Positions 34,691 to 43,651 of a DNA stretch of 59,660 nucleotides are shown piece by piece. Every line of letters starts with the position of its first letter. Within the stretch, counting starts at the first letter, position 1. Origin of the DNA: an uncultured Dechloromonas sp. (GTDB lineage: Bacteria > Pseudomonadota > Gammaproteobacteria > Burkholderiales > Rhodocyclaceae); contig NZ_CAMFKO010000026.1 in NCBI RefSeq assembly GCF_945957265.1, positions 1 to 59,660 on the forward strand, read 5' to 3'. The notes under the pieces were generated by a model, which was not told the origin of the DNA, made no database searches, and saw nothing but the letters and a program-made list of their open reading frames with translations. A program made the position numbers and the translations under genes.

Positions 34691-37378
34691 GTGCTGAATA
34701 CGAACGTTCCCTTCCTCGTCACCAAGCTTCAGCCGCCGCGCCGGGTGCGCGGGGTGATCGCACGCCCGCGCCTGCATCCCCTGCTCGTCGAAGGCAGGGG
34801 GCGGCTACTGACGCTCGTCAAGGCGCCGCCCGGCAGCGGCAAGACGACGCTGGCACTGGGCTGGACCGACGAACTCGCGGCCAGCGGCGCCCGCGTCGCC
34901 TGGCTGTCGATCGATCCGGAAGACGACGATCCCGAACGTTTCCCGCTCTATGTCGGCGCCGCCTTGCACAAGGCCTGCCCGAGCATCTGGAACGTCAGCC
35001 AGGATCTGTCCAACCCGCTGCTGCGCTCGGTGGACTATCTGTCGGCAACGCTGGTGAACGATATCGCCGCCCTGTCGGACGAGATATTCCTCTTTCTCGA
35101 CGACTATCACCTGATCACCAGCGAGCGCATCCACCAGCAGGTATCGCTGCTGCTCCGGCACGCGCCGGAGAATTTCCACCTGGTCGTTCTCGGCCGCGGT
35201 GAGCCGCCCTTGCAGCTGGCTGCCCTGCGCGCCCGGGGCGAGGTGCTCGACATCGACAGTTCGGCCCTGCGCTTCGACGTCGAGGAAACCGCGCAGCTGG
35301 TCCGCAAGGCAGGCTATGCGGACTTGCCGGCCGACGACTTGTGGGCGCTAAGTTCGGTCACCGAAGGCTGGGTCGCGGCCCTGCGCGTGGTCATGCTGTC
35401 GCTGCGCGAACAGCGCGACACCTCGACCTACCTGCGCCGGCTCTCCGGGTTGTCGAAGCCGATTTCCGGGCTTTTTGCCGAGCTTCTCGACCATCTGCCG
35501 GCCGAACTGACGGAGTTCATGCTGCGCATTTCGGTGGTCGAGCGCATTTCCGGCACCCTGGCCGAAGCGTTGACCGAACGCTTCGACGGGCAGGCCATGC
35601 TCGACCGCATCGAGCGGCAGCAGCTCTTCCTCGGCGTGCTCGACCAGGACGGTTTGTGGTTCGCCTTTCATCCGCTGTTTCGCGAATATCTGCAGCGGCG
35701 CCTGCATGGGCTGCTCGGCGCCGAGATCGTCACCCTGCACAACCGGGCGGCGAACTGGTACGCGACGCGCGAACTGTGGGCGGACGCGGTCAAGCATGCG
35801 CTGGCCGCCGGGGATTCCGCCCAGGCGCTGACCTGGATCAACCAGTGCGCGATGCCCCTGGTCGAATGCGGCGACGTGTTTACCCTGATGGCCTGGGAAC
35901 GCCAGCTGCACGCCTACGTCCTGCAAAGCCCCTGCCGCTTGCGGCTGGCCCTGGCCTGGGGCCTGGGCCTGGGCATGGCCATCGAGGAGGCAGGCAAGCT
36001 GCTCGCCGGCGTCGAGGCCGACATCGAGTCGGAAAAGGGCGAGGAGGCGGAGGCCATACGTGTCGAATGCCGGGCCTTGCGCGCGATGATGATCGCTTTT
36101 TCCGACGACAGCGAGACGGCCGGCCAGCTGGCGGCGGAATGCCTGCTCGGCGGGCAGCTCGATGGCTGGGTGCGGAATGTCCTGACCACCATCGTCGCCG
36201 CCGGGCATCTGGACGCATGCCGCTGGCAGAGCCTTTACGCCATGCCGCCGCTGCGTCGCGAACCGAACGAACCCGGCCGCTACCTGATCGCCTCGGCTTA
36301 CTACATGACCATCCTGGCTGCGGCGGAATTCGCGAACGGGCATCTCGACCGGGCGGCCGACTATCTGCTCGAGGCCATGCAGGCGGGAACATCGGCCCAC
36401 GACGGGGTGAGCATGATGTCGGCGCTGATCGTGGGCAGGCTGTCCCTTGTCCGCTACGAGCAGAACCGCCTCGACGAGGCGTTCAAGGCTTACTCGGCGC
36501 ATTGGGATGCGATCACCCTGGTCGGGTCGGTGGATTGCGTGATCGGCGCCTATCGGGTCGCCATCACCCAGGCCCGGACCACCGGCGACATCCAGCGGAT
36601 GCGGGGTATCCTGAGCGAGGCGGAACGGCTGTTCGCGGCGCGGCATTGGCATCGGGCCGAGGTGGCCATGCTGGTTGAGCGCGTCCGCCTGTCCGTCGAG
36701 GACGGTCGCATCGCCGAGGCCGCAGGGTGCATGGAGCGCCTGGAGGCGCTGGCCGCCTTGACGGCGGTGCGGCCCGGCTACGGCAAAGGGGCGATTGTCT
36801 GCCACGTGGCCCTGGCGAAGGCCTGGGTCCGCATGGGGGAGGGGCGCGACAGGGCGGCCATCGAGGCACTCGAACCGCAGCTGGCGATCCTCGCCTCCCG
36901 GGGCAACATGGTCGAACTGGTGCGCCTGAATACGACCCTGGCGCTCGCCCATCTGCGCCAGGGCGATGAGGACGGCGCCCGCCGGGTGTTCGCCGAAGCC
37001 TGTCGGCTGGCGGCGCAGTCGGGCGCGGTGCGGCCGATCATCGATCAGCCGATGTCGGCGGCGCCCCTGCTGGCCCTGGTCAACGGGCACTTGCCGGCCG
37101 AGATGTTGCCGCTGCTCAGCAAGCTGCAACGCGCCCTGGTCCGCGTCGAGGTCGAGCTGAAGGAAAGCGCCAGCCCGGCCGGGGAAATGCTCAGCCCGCG
37201 CGAGCACCATATCCTGAAGCTGCTGGCCGACGGCAATTCCAACAAGGAAATCGCCCGGGCGCTGGGCATCGCGCCGGAAACGGTCAAGTCGCACCTCAAG
37301 CATGTCTATGCCAAGCTCAAGGTCGATAACCGGGCGCAGGCCGCGGCTCGCGCCCAGTCCTTGCTGAGCAGCGCCTGA
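34691..37378 (+). CDS. Large MalT/LuxR-type ATP-dependent transcriptional regulator
   Basis: 895 residues, starting at GTG with AAAGGAG six bases upstream. P-loop KAPPGSGKTT at 44-53, Walker B-like IFLFLDDYHLI, a long helical-repeat middle, and a C-terminal LuxR helix-turn-helix: MLSPREHHILKLLADGNSNK, then EIARALGIAPETVKSHLKHV. This is the MalT/AlkS/AcoK architecture, where an inducer and ATP drive multimerisation and activation. MalT binds GGGGA(T/G)GAGG; the repeated palindromes here carry a GGGGA half-site, so this protein is the best candidate to bind them. No such box precedes its own gene. Followed by a strong terminator. Confidence 0.95.
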   Translation: MLNTNVPFLVTKLQPPRRVRGVIARPRLHPLLVEGRGRLLTLVKAPPGSGKTTLALGWTDELAASGARVAWLSIDPEDDDPERFPLYVGAALHKACPSIWNVSQDLSNPLLRSVDYLSATLVNDIAALSDEIFLFLDDYHLITSERIHQQVSLLLRHAPENFHLVVLGRGEPPLQLAALRARGEVLDIDSSALRFDVEETAQLVRKAGYADLPADDLWALSSVTEGWVAALRVVMLSLREQRDTSTYLRRLSGLSKPISGLFAELLDHLPAELTEFMLRISVVERISGTLAEALTERFDGQAMLDRIERQQLFLGVLDQDGLWFAFHPLFREYLQRRLHGLLGAEIVTLHNRAANWYATRELWADAVKHALAAGDSAQALTWINQCAMPLVECGDVFTLMAWERQLHAYVLQSPCRLRLALAWGLGLGMAIEEAGKLLAGVEADIESEKGEEAEAIRVECRALRAMMIAFSDDSETAGQLAAECLLGGQLDGWVRNVLTTIVAAGHLDACRWQSLYAMPPLRREPNEPGRYLIASAYYMTILAAAEFANGHLDRAADYLLEAMQAGTSAHDGVSMMSALIVGRLSLVRYEQNRLDEAFKAYSAHWDAITLVGSVDCVIGAYRVAITQARTTGDIQRMRGILSEAERLFAARHWHRAEVAMLVERVRLSVEDGRIAEAAGCMERLEALAALTAVRPGYGKGAIVCHVALAKAWVRMGEGRDRAAIEALEPQLAILASRGNMVELVRLNTTLALAHLRQGDEDGARRVFAEACRLAAQSGAVRPIIDQPMSAAPLLALVNGHLPAEMLPLLSKLQRALVRVEVELKESASPAGEMLSPREHHILKLLADGNSNKEIARALGIAPETVKSHLKHVYAKLKVDNRAQAAARAQSLLSSA

Positions 37379-37392
37379 CCGACTGTCGGCCG

Positions 37393-37434
37393 AAAACAGC
37401 CCCCGTTTGCAAAAAAACGGGGGCTGTTTCTTTG
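37393..37434 (+). terminator. Rho-independent terminator after the MalT-type regulator
   Basis: Long perfect stem AAACAGCCCCCGTTT/AAACGGGGGCTGTTT, then a T-rich stretch. Strong, and symmetrical enough to work in both directions. Confidence 0.92.
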
Positions 37435-37468
37435 TTCTGCTTTGGCGGGCGCCGGTATCGCCCGCCAG

Positions 37469-37640
37469 TGCTTCGTCAGTTCGTTCCGCTGCGCCGGCTG
37501 GCTTAGCCCCGGCTCATGGTTTCCACGATCGTGTGTGTGACGTCGCCCTGGATGTGCCCGGGCGCGGCGGGAATTCCCTGAAGCTCTCGAGGCGCTCCTG
37601 GATGACGCGCATCCGGTGATATCGGTTGCCATGCCAGGGT
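37469..37640 (-). pseudogene. Sulfatase 3'-end remnant
   Basis: On the minus strand this stretch is clearly similar to the last part of the intact sulfatase gene at 45604-45730: RVIQERLESFREFPPR here against RLMQEHLESFKEFPPR there, then a one-base shift, then GDVTHTIVETMSRG against GDMTRMIRETMSRV, and matching DNA through the stop region. About 45 codons survive. Nothing recognisable lies further upstream. A fourth sulfatase locus, decayed. Confidence 0.8.
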
Positions 37641-37688
37641 TCGTCCAATTTGTTTCGATGCTGATTTGAGCACACCGGGCGGCACTCC

Positions 37689-37707
37689 AATCCCCAATTC
37701 AGGGGGC
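37689..37707. promoter_or_regulatory. CCCC/GGGG palindromic box f
   Basis: AATCCCC-AATTCA-GGGGGC, just upstream of the sulfatase remnant on the minus strand. It may be the old operator of that gene. Confidence 0.45.
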
Positions 37708-37758
37708 GCGTCAGTGGTGGCGTAGTGGCGGGGCCGCACAGCCCGGGCGGGTTCGGCG

Positions 37759-37776
37759 CTCCCCCGAAAGGGGGAG
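37759..37776. promoter_or_regulatory. CCCC/GGGG palindromic box g
   Basis: Perfect palindrome CTCCCCC-GAAA-GGGGGAG, 70 bases from box f and about 225 bases before the patatin start codon. Confidence 0.55.
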
Positions 37777-37939
37777 TGATGCCGGCTCGCGGGGCGCCGA
37801 TCATGAGCCGACGACGGACTCCGCCGGCGCTGTTGGCACCGTTGGCTGTGCAGCCGGTCCGATCGGTCTGGCACCCCTCGACTACGCATCAACATCACAC
37901 CGGGCCGCGCCATCGCGGACGCGCCGGAAGGAGACCTGC

Positions 37940-38005
37940 ATGAACCACCGGAGCATCGTCCTAGCCCGGCGTCCCGAGTCTGCCAGGCGGGTGAGCGTTC
38001 AATGA
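37940..38005 (+). CDS. 21-residue leader ORF overlapping the patatin start
   Basis: ATG at 37940 with a strong AAGGAG seven bases upstream encodes MNHRSIVLARRPESARRVSV and one more residue. Its TGA overlaps the patatin ATG (ATGA at 38002-38005), while patatin itself has no good ribosome binding site. This is the usual arrangement for translational coupling. A regulatory leader rather than a functional peptide is most likely. Confidence 0.5.
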   Translation: MNHRSIVLARRPESARRVSVQ

Positions 38006-39378
38006 ACGGCGCAACGAATGCAATAGCCGCACGCGGCAAACGAAATGCCATCGACCTGGACCTGATCCACGGTCGCCTCGAGGCCGTTCGCACGGCGCGC
38101 CGCCACGAGGACGTCCGCGAGCTCATCTATGTCATCAACGAAGGCGTGCATGGCAATCTGGGTGGGATCGGCGACCCGGTGTCGTTCAAGGCAACGTCGC
38201 CGAAAACGCGACGCCTGATTCGCAGCTATCTCGAAGAAATGGCGGCGGCGTTCGAGGACTTGGCCGATTCACCGTGCTCCGGCCGGGATCTGGAGGAGCG
38301 AATCGACCTGTTTCGTCGGGCCAGCCACTGCTATGGACGATCCGCGCTGATGTTGAGCGGGGCCGGCTCGCTGACCCCGTTTCATCTCGGGGTCGTCAAG
38401 GTGCTTGTCGAGCATGGGCAGCTGCCGAAGGTGATTTCCGGTTCGAGCGGGGGGGCGCTGGTCGCCTCGCTGGTGGCGACAAAAAGCGAAGCCGAACGCA
38501 AGGAACTCCTGACCGGCCCCGGCCTCGGACGGTTTTTCAGCGAGGCGTCTTCCAGCTCTGTCTTCTCCGGGAAAAAAAATCTCCTGCCGACGAAATTGAT
38601 CGACCAAGAGGCGGTGAGGGACCTGGTCGAGGGGTGGATTCCCGACCTGACTTTTGCCGAAGCCTACGAACATTCCGGGCTGGCCCTCAATATTTCGGTA
38701 ACGCCGGCCAATGTGACCGGCTCGTCGCGCTTGCTGAATGCCATTACCGCCCCACACGTCCTGATTCGGGATGCGGTGATGGCGTCCACGGCCGTGCCTG
38801 TCGTCCACCCTTCGGTCGAGCTGTTCGCCAAAACCTATGACGGCCGCCGTCGCCCCTACGTTGCGGGGCAGCGATGGATCGACGGCTCGGTTGCGCTCGA
38901 TCTGCCGTCGCGCCGACTGGCCCGGCTGTACGGTGTCAATCACTTCATCACCAGCCAGACCAATCCCGTCGTGCTTTGGATACTCAAACATTCCGGGGAG
39001 TCCGGCCTGTTTCCGCGCGAGCTGGTGGCTTGGGCGACCGGCGTCTTCCGCGCCAACCTCGCCCTGTTCCGGCCGCTGACCTCCGTCCTGACCCGGAGTT
39101 TGCCGGTCGTCGATTCGATCGGCATGATGTTTCATTCCGTTGCCGCGCAGGAATATACGGCGGATATCAACATCGTTCCGGCGCGCAGCATCGTCTCCTT
39201 GCGTGAAGCCCTGTCGCCGATAGCGCTATCCACCACGCTGGAACTGGTGGCCCACGGTGAAGCACAGTGTTTGCCCCACCTGGAATTGATCGACAACTGC
39301 ACCCTGATCAGCCGGACCCTCGATCGGATCAGGGGTGCCTACGACCATACATTGGTCGAAATGATGTCCGCATCATGA
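38002..39378 (+). CDS. DUF3336/patatin-like phospholipase or triacylglycerol lipase
   Basis: 458 residues. The N-terminal 110 residues are the DUF3336-type helical domain found with patatin in Tgl3/SDP1-like lipases. The patatin core follows: oxyanion segment LSGAGSLTPFHLG (118-130), nucleophile elbow GSSGG at 147-151 (Ser149) and catalytic Asp294 in DGS. Hydrolyses acyl esters, probably storage triacylglycerol or wax ester given the WS/DGAT two genes downstream. Translation appears coupled to a leader ORF. Two palindromic boxes lie upstream. Confidence 0.93.
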   Translation: MNGATNAIAARGKRNAIDLDLIHGRLEAVRTARRHEDVRELIYVINEGVHGNLGGIGDPVSFKATSPKTRRLIRSYLEEMAAAFEDLADSPCSGRDLEERIDLFRRASHCYGRSALMLSGAGSLTPFHLGVVKVLVEHGQLPKVISGSSGGALVASLVATKSEAERKELLTGPGLGRFFSEASSSSVFSGKKNLLPTKLIDQEAVRDLVEGWIPDLTFAEAYEHSGLALNISVTPANVTGSSRLLNAITAPHVLIRDAVMASTAVPVVHPSVELFAKTYDGRRRPYVAGQRWIDGSVALDLPSRRLARLYGVNHFITSQTNPVVLWILKHSGESGLFPRELVAWATGVFRANLALFRPLTSVLTRSLPVVDSIGMMFHSVAAQEYTADINIVPARSIVSLREALSPIALSTTLELVAHGEAQCLPHLELIDNCTLISRTLDRIRGAYDHTLVEMMSAS

Positions 39379-39408
39379 GTGCGAAACGGCTTCCGGGCGA
39401 CCGCCAGT

Positions 39409-39429
39409 CCTCCCCCACGCGGGGGATGG
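39409..39429. promoter_or_regulatory. CCCC/GGGG palindromic box h
   Basis: CCTCCCCC-ACGC-GGGGGATGG in the 99-bp gap between patatin and the hydrolase, about 50 bases before the hydrolase start. Confidence 0.55.
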
Positions 39430-39477
39430 GAGGCATGACATGGTGATGATTCAATACACACCTCCGAGAACCTTCCC

Positions 39478-40416
39478 GTGCGACGAAATATGCTGAAAAA
39501 CGTCTATTCCTGGGGCATCCGCCGCGTCTTCGACGGGGCCTTTCGCCTGACGATGAAAAGGCTCTGGAGAAGAAAGGATCTGACCGCTGCGGAACTGCGT
39601 CGCCGAACCGAGGCGGTCAGCCATCTCTTGGATAAGAACGTCAGACCCGGCAAGCCCGAGGCCTTCGGGCCGGGCCTGGAGGGCGAGTGGTTCGCGCCGG
39701 ATGGCCGCGATGACTGCAAAGCGGTCGTGCTTTACCTGCACGGTGGCGCGTTCGTGACCTATCCGGTCGGAAGCTACCGGCGCTTTTCCCAGGCCCTCGC
39801 CAACCTGCTGCAAGCCCGGGTATTTCTGCCGAACTATCGCCTCGCGCCGGAACACCCCTACCCGACGCCGGGCGACGATTGCCTGGCGGCCTATCGGCAG
39901 GTCCTCGCCGGGCTTGGCGGCAACAGCGAGCACCTGGTTGTCGGCGGGGATTCAGCGGGGGGAAACCTGACCCTGGCGACCCTGATTCGGGCCCGGGATG
40001 AAGGATTGGCGCTGCCGCGATGCGCATTCGCGTTTTCGCCGGTCACCGATCTGACCTTCAGTGGCGCCTCGGTCAATGAGAACGAGCGCACTGACGCGAT
40101 GTTCACCAAGGCGGCGATCGGCTTCGTGCGGGGCGTCTACCTGAGCGCGCCGGCCGATGTAACCCGGCCGGATGCCTCGCCGCTGTTTGCCGACCTCACT
40201 GGCCTGCCGCCCTTGCTTTTCCAGTGCAGCAGCTCGGAAATGCTCCGCGACGACTCGGTACGCATGGCCGAACGCGTCCGCGCCGCGGGCGGTAGCGCAG
40301 AATTAGCCATGTGGCGCGACCTGCCGCATGTCTTCCAACTGGTCGATGCTTTTACTGAAACCAGACAGGCGCGGACGCAGCTGCGCCAATTCGTCGATCG
40401 AAACCTGACACGATGA
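39478..40416 (+). CDS. Alpha/beta hydrolase, hormone-sensitive-lipase family
   Basis: 312 residues if GTG at 39478 is used; the ATG at 39490 is an equally possible start. HSL-family oxyanion motif HGGAF at 88-92, nucleophile elbow GGDSAGG (Ser159), the Asp region SSEMLRDDSVRMAERVR and the His in WRDLPHVFQLVDAF are all present, so it should be active on acyl esters. Lies between the patatin and WS/DGAT genes. Confidence 0.92.
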   Translation: MRRNMLKNVYSWGIRRVFDGAFRLTMKRLWRRKDLTAAELRRRTEAVSHLLDKNVRPGKPEAFGPGLEGEWFAPDGRDDCKAVVLYLHGGAFVTYPVGSYRRFSQALANLLQARVFLPNYRLAPEHPYPTPGDDCLAAYRQVLAGLGGNSEHLVVGGDSAGGNLTLATLIRARDEGLALPRCAFAFSPVTDLTFSGASVNENERTDAMFTKAAIGFVRGVYLSAPADVTRPDASPLFADLTGLPPLLFQCSSSEMLRDDSVRMAERVRAAGGSAELAMWRDLPHVFQLVDAFTETRQARTQLRQFVDRNLTR

Positions 40417-40449
40417 CAACAAAACTTCATTGAACTGAGGAGCTGTCTC

Positions 40450-41964
40450 ATGAAAAAGATGGATATCCCTTATCTCGACCTGATGTTTCTGCTCGGCGAG
40501 TCCAAGGACATTACGCAACACGTTGGCGGCCTGATGGTTTTCGAAAAGCCGTCCGCCAAAGTCGGGTGGAACCTCGAAGACCTGACCGATTACCTGCGCG
40601 CGCAAACACCGGTATACCCCTTCAATGTCATTCCCGAATTCGGTTTGTTCGGCCGGCCATCCTGGCAGACGGTCGCCAAGATGGATATGGCGCAACACAT
40701 CCGGCGCGCCAGCCTTCCGGCGCCCGGCACGCCGCGCCAACTGGATGAGTTCGCCGCGGAACAGCATGCGATCGGGTGCGACCGCAGCAAGCCATTGTTC
40801 GAGGTCATCGTCATCGATGGCCTTGAAAGCGGCGGCTTCGCGATCTACGTCAAGATCCATCATGCGATCATCGATGGCGCCTCGGGATTGGCGCGAATCC
40901 TGGCTTCCCTCAGCGCGGACCCGGCGGAAGAATTCAAGAAACCGCTGTTCGCGGTCGAATTCCCGGACTCCCGACATAGCGCTCCCACCGATCTGGTCGG
41001 CCAGTTGTCCAACACTGTCACGGATTTCACGCGTCAGATACTGTCCCTCGGTGAAATGCTTAATACGGTGCTCTCCGGCAAGCTGTTCGGTGCACTTTCG
41101 GGGGGGCTGGATCTCTCAAGCCTTCCGTTCACGGCACCGAAGACGCGCTTCAACGGCCCCATCCGCTACGGACGCACGCTGGGGCGCATGGGCCTGCCGA
41201 TCAAACCGATGCAGGCCATCGCCAAGTCGATGGGCGGCACGCTGAACGATGCGCTCCTGGCCGTTGTCGATGGCGGCTCCCGGCGCTACCTCAAGGCACT
41301 CGGCGAAACCCCGTCCCGTCCTCTCGTCGGATTGATCCCCGTTTCACTGCGCGACCCGGACGACAAGGAGGCCGGCACCAAGATTTCCGTGATCTTGTGC
41401 CCGCTCGGCCAGAGCGACGCGACGATGGCGGAGCGACTGCCCCAAATCATCGCCAACATGGACAGCGCCAAGCGCGAAATCCGCAAGCTCTCCAAAGCCG
41501 CTGCGGCGAGTTATTCGACAACGCTCTTCTTGATCGCCCAAGGTTTGAACGCGACCCAACTGGCTATGCCGGCTGCCACGTTCACGGTGTCCAACGTCCC
41601 GGGAACACGGGATCAGATGTATCTGGGCGGGGTGCGCCTTGAGTCGTTCCATCCCATGAACATCATCGGCACAGGTGTCGGCGTCAGTTTCACTGTGCTG
41701 GGTGTGGGCCCTGTGCTCGAACTCGGCATCATCTCCAGCCACGATATCGTGCCCGACCCCGAAAGGCTGGTCGCCTGCTGCCAGGAGGCATTCGACGAGT
41801 TGCTGGCCTTGGCCGGCAAAAATGCGGCCGCCAAGTCCGTCGAAACCGACGGCAAAGCCAGCGCCGACGCGCCCATCGAGGCGGCCGCGAAGGCCCCCGC
41901 ACGCAAGCGGGCGGCGGCGACGCGCACGACGAAGGGCGGCGCCAAGAAGGTTATCGCGAGTTGA
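40450..41964 (+). CDS. Wax ester synthase/diacylglycerol acyltransferase (WS/DGAT)
   Basis: 504 residues. Catalytic HHxxxDG is present as HHAIIDG at 137-143, with the later conserved NVPGTRDQMYLGG and the HPMNIIGTGVGVS block. Makes wax esters or triacylglycerol from acyl-CoA and an alcohol or diacylglycerol. The last 40 residues are Ala/Lys-rich (APARKRAAATRTTKGGAKK), like histone H1 or PhaF-type tails, which is unusual for WS/DGAT. SD GAGGAG is eight bases before the ATG. Flanked by lipases and phasins, a storage-lipid cluster. Confidence 0.95.
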   Translation: MKKMDIPYLDLMFLLGESKDITQHVGGLMVFEKPSAKVGWNLEDLTDYLRAQTPVYPFNVIPEFGLFGRPSWQTVAKMDMAQHIRRASLPAPGTPRQLDEFAAEQHAIGCDRSKPLFEVIVIDGLESGGFAIYVKIHHAIIDGASGLARILASLSADPAEEFKKPLFAVEFPDSRHSAPTDLVGQLSNTVTDFTRQILSLGEMLNTVLSGKLFGALSGGLDLSSLPFTAPKTRFNGPIRYGRTLGRMGLPIKPMQAIAKSMGGTLNDALLAVVDGGSRRYLKALGETPSRPLVGLIPVSLRDPDDKEAGTKISVILCPLGQSDATMAERLPQIIANMDSAKREIRKLSKAAAASYSTTLFLIAQGLNATQLAMPAATFTVSNVPGTRDQMYLGGVRLESFHPMNIIGTGVGVSFTVLGVGPVLELGIISSHDIVPDPERLVACCQEAFDELLALAGKNAAAKSVETDGKASADAPIEAAAKAPARKRAAATRTTKGGAKKVIAS

Positions 41965-41982
41965 TTAGGGCGAACACCCTAA
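41965..41982. promoter_or_regulatory. TTAGGG-N6-CCCTAA inverted repeat
   Basis: Perfect 6-bp inverted repeat around CGAACA, directly after the WS/DGAT stop and about 95 bases before the phasin start. Half-site order is opposite to the CCCC/GGGG boxes. Possible operator for the phasin gene or a weak hairpin. Confidence 0.4.
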
Positions 41983-42077
41983 GTACCCGACCTGATTAGG
42001 TTTCGCCGACTACGCAACCGCGGCGAAACTTCGTCCTGCAACATGAACATCACCCACTCGCACACAAAGGAATCAAT

Positions 42078-42599
42078 ATGAGCATAGACGCCATCGTCGC
42101 CAGCACCCAGAGCATCATTGCCAACCAGCGCCGCGCCGCGCTCGCCCTGATCGACGCCCAGTGCGGCGGCCTTGGCCGCCTCGGGAGCTTCCCGGTCGGC
42201 GTCGTCAAGGCGGTCAGCCGCGAGCAGGAGTCGCAAATTCAGTCGCTCGCCAACCGGGCCGGCGAGACCATCGAAGTCCAGGCCGAGTCCCTGATCAGGA
42301 TCTACGGCGACCAGGCACGCCGTACCGTCGGCTGGGCAGCCGATTTCGCCGAAGAGCAGGCGACGAAGCTGACCGGCAAGCTGTCGATCGGCAATGTGGA
42401 CCTCGATCGTTTCATTGCACCGGGTTTCAACGTGCTCGAAAAGCTCACCGATCAAATCGCCCGGGTGGCGGGTGAAGTGGCGCGCGTGGTCGAAGTGGCG
42501 CCGTGTCCTGTCGAAGTGATCGAATCCGCAGCACGCGCTGAAACGTCGGTCAAGCCGTCGACCCGCAAGGCCACGGCTGCTGCCGCCAAGGCAGAGTAA
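42078..42599 (+). CDS. Phasin-like granule protein
   Basis: 173 residues, helical and amphipathic, ending in an Ala/Lys-rich tail (STRKATAAAAKAE). The start ATG follows AAAGGAATCAAT. Composition, length and position fit phasin-type proteins that coat PHA or lipid granules; sequence-level assignment is tentative. Followed by a strong terminator. Confidence 0.65.
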   Translation: MSIDAIVASTQSIIANQRRAALALIDAQCGGLGRLGSFPVGVVKAVSREQESQIQSLANRAGETIEVQAESLIRIYGDQARRTVGWAADFAEEQATKLTGKLSIGNVDLDRFIAPGFNVLEKLTDQIARVAGEVARVVEVAPCPVEVIESAARAETSVKPSTRKATAAAAKAE

Positions 42600-42615
42600 G
42601 CCTTTCGCCCGATCG

Positions 42616-42658
42616 AACACGATCGCGGGAACCGGTGTTTCCTTCGATCGTGTTTTTT
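42616..42658 (+). terminator. Rho-independent terminator after the phasin-like gene
   Basis: AACACGATCG and CGATCGTGTT form a 10-bp stem followed by a T run. Confidence 0.85.
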
Positions 42659-42726
42659 GCATTTCAGAATCACCCCCGGAAGAAGTTCATGTCGTCCGGA
42701 TGTCTTGGAACGGAGTGACTGAATCC

Positions 42727-43626
42727 ATGAGTTGGCAAAACTCCCTGCTCAAGACCTACCTGCGTGTCGGCGTGAAGTCGCGCTTGAAGGAGGCTTCCCT
42801 GGCCTCATCGCGGGAAGCCATCGATGGCTATCTCGATCGCTACATGCCGCCGCCGCCGCGCGAACTGGACGTCGAAGCGATCGATGAGGCCGGATTTCGC
42901 GGCGAACGGATCGCGCACCGGCAGCCGTGCGGCACCGCCTCCATCCTCTACCTGCACGGTGGCGCATTGATGTCGGGCTCGGTGCAAACCCACCGCGGTA
43001 CCACCTGTGGACTCGCCATGGAGCGCGTCGGCACGGTATGGGCGCTCGACTATCCGCTTGCCCCGGAACACGCCCTCAGCGAAATCGAGGCCAGCGTAGA
43101 CGCCGCCTTCGAATATGTCCTGGATCACGCCGGCGATCCAGGATCCGTCATCCTGGCAGGCGACCAGGCGGGCGCGTGGCTTGCCATGCGGCTGGCGATC
43201 CGGCTGCGCGACCAGGGCAAACCGCAACCGGCGGCGCTGGTCATGCTCTGCCCATTCTTCGATCCGCTGATGCGCGCGGAATCGCTCGACCGCAATCACG
43301 AGGCGGACCCGATCACGTCCCGGAACGTGATTGAGGGCGCACTCGATATGGTATTCGGCCCCTTGGCGCAGCGGGATCCGGCACATTCGCTGCTCGAAGC
43401 GAATCTCGAGGGCTTGCCCCCGGTGCTGCTGCAATGTTCCGATCTGGACATGCTGCGCGATGACGGCGTGCGAATGGCCGAAGCGCTCGATGCGCAAGGC
43501 GGATCGGCAAGACTGGAAGTGTGGAAGGGCGTTCCCCCGGGCTGGCACGTGTTCTGGTGGAAACTTCCCGAAGCCCAATCCGCGCTTCGTGCCGCCGCCA
43601 AATTCATCTTGAACGAGATCGGCTGA
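42727..43626 (+). CDS. HSL-family alpha/beta hydrolase paralogue lacking the nucleophile Ser
   Basis: 299 residues from the ATG at 42727 (GGAG twelve bases upstream); an ATG at 42700 gives nine more residues. The fold is clearly HSL type: HGGAL at 77-81, DYPLAPEH, a LLQCSDLDMLRDDGVRMAEA acid region and a His in PPGWHVFWWKLP. The nucleophile elbow, which reads GDSAGG in the paralogue at 39478, reads GDQAGA here, with Gln147 in place of Ser. It is therefore probably not an esterase and may be a binding or structural protein. Confidence 0.9.
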   Translation: MSWQNSLLKTYLRVGVKSRLKEASLASSREAIDGYLDRYMPPPPRELDVEAIDEAGFRGERIAHRQPCGTASILYLHGGALMSGSVQTHRGTTCGLAMERVGTVWALDYPLAPEHALSEIEASVDAAFEYVLDHAGDPGSVILAGDQAGAWLAMRLAIRLRDQGKPQPAALVMLCPFFDPLMRAESLDRNHEADPITSRNVIEGALDMVFGPLAQRDPAHSLLEANLEGLPPVLLQCSDLDMLRDDGVRMAEALDAQGGSARLEVWKGVPPGWHVFWWKLPEAQSALRAAAKFILNEIG

Positions 43627-43651
43627 ACATCAGGCCCAAGCGAGACAAATC

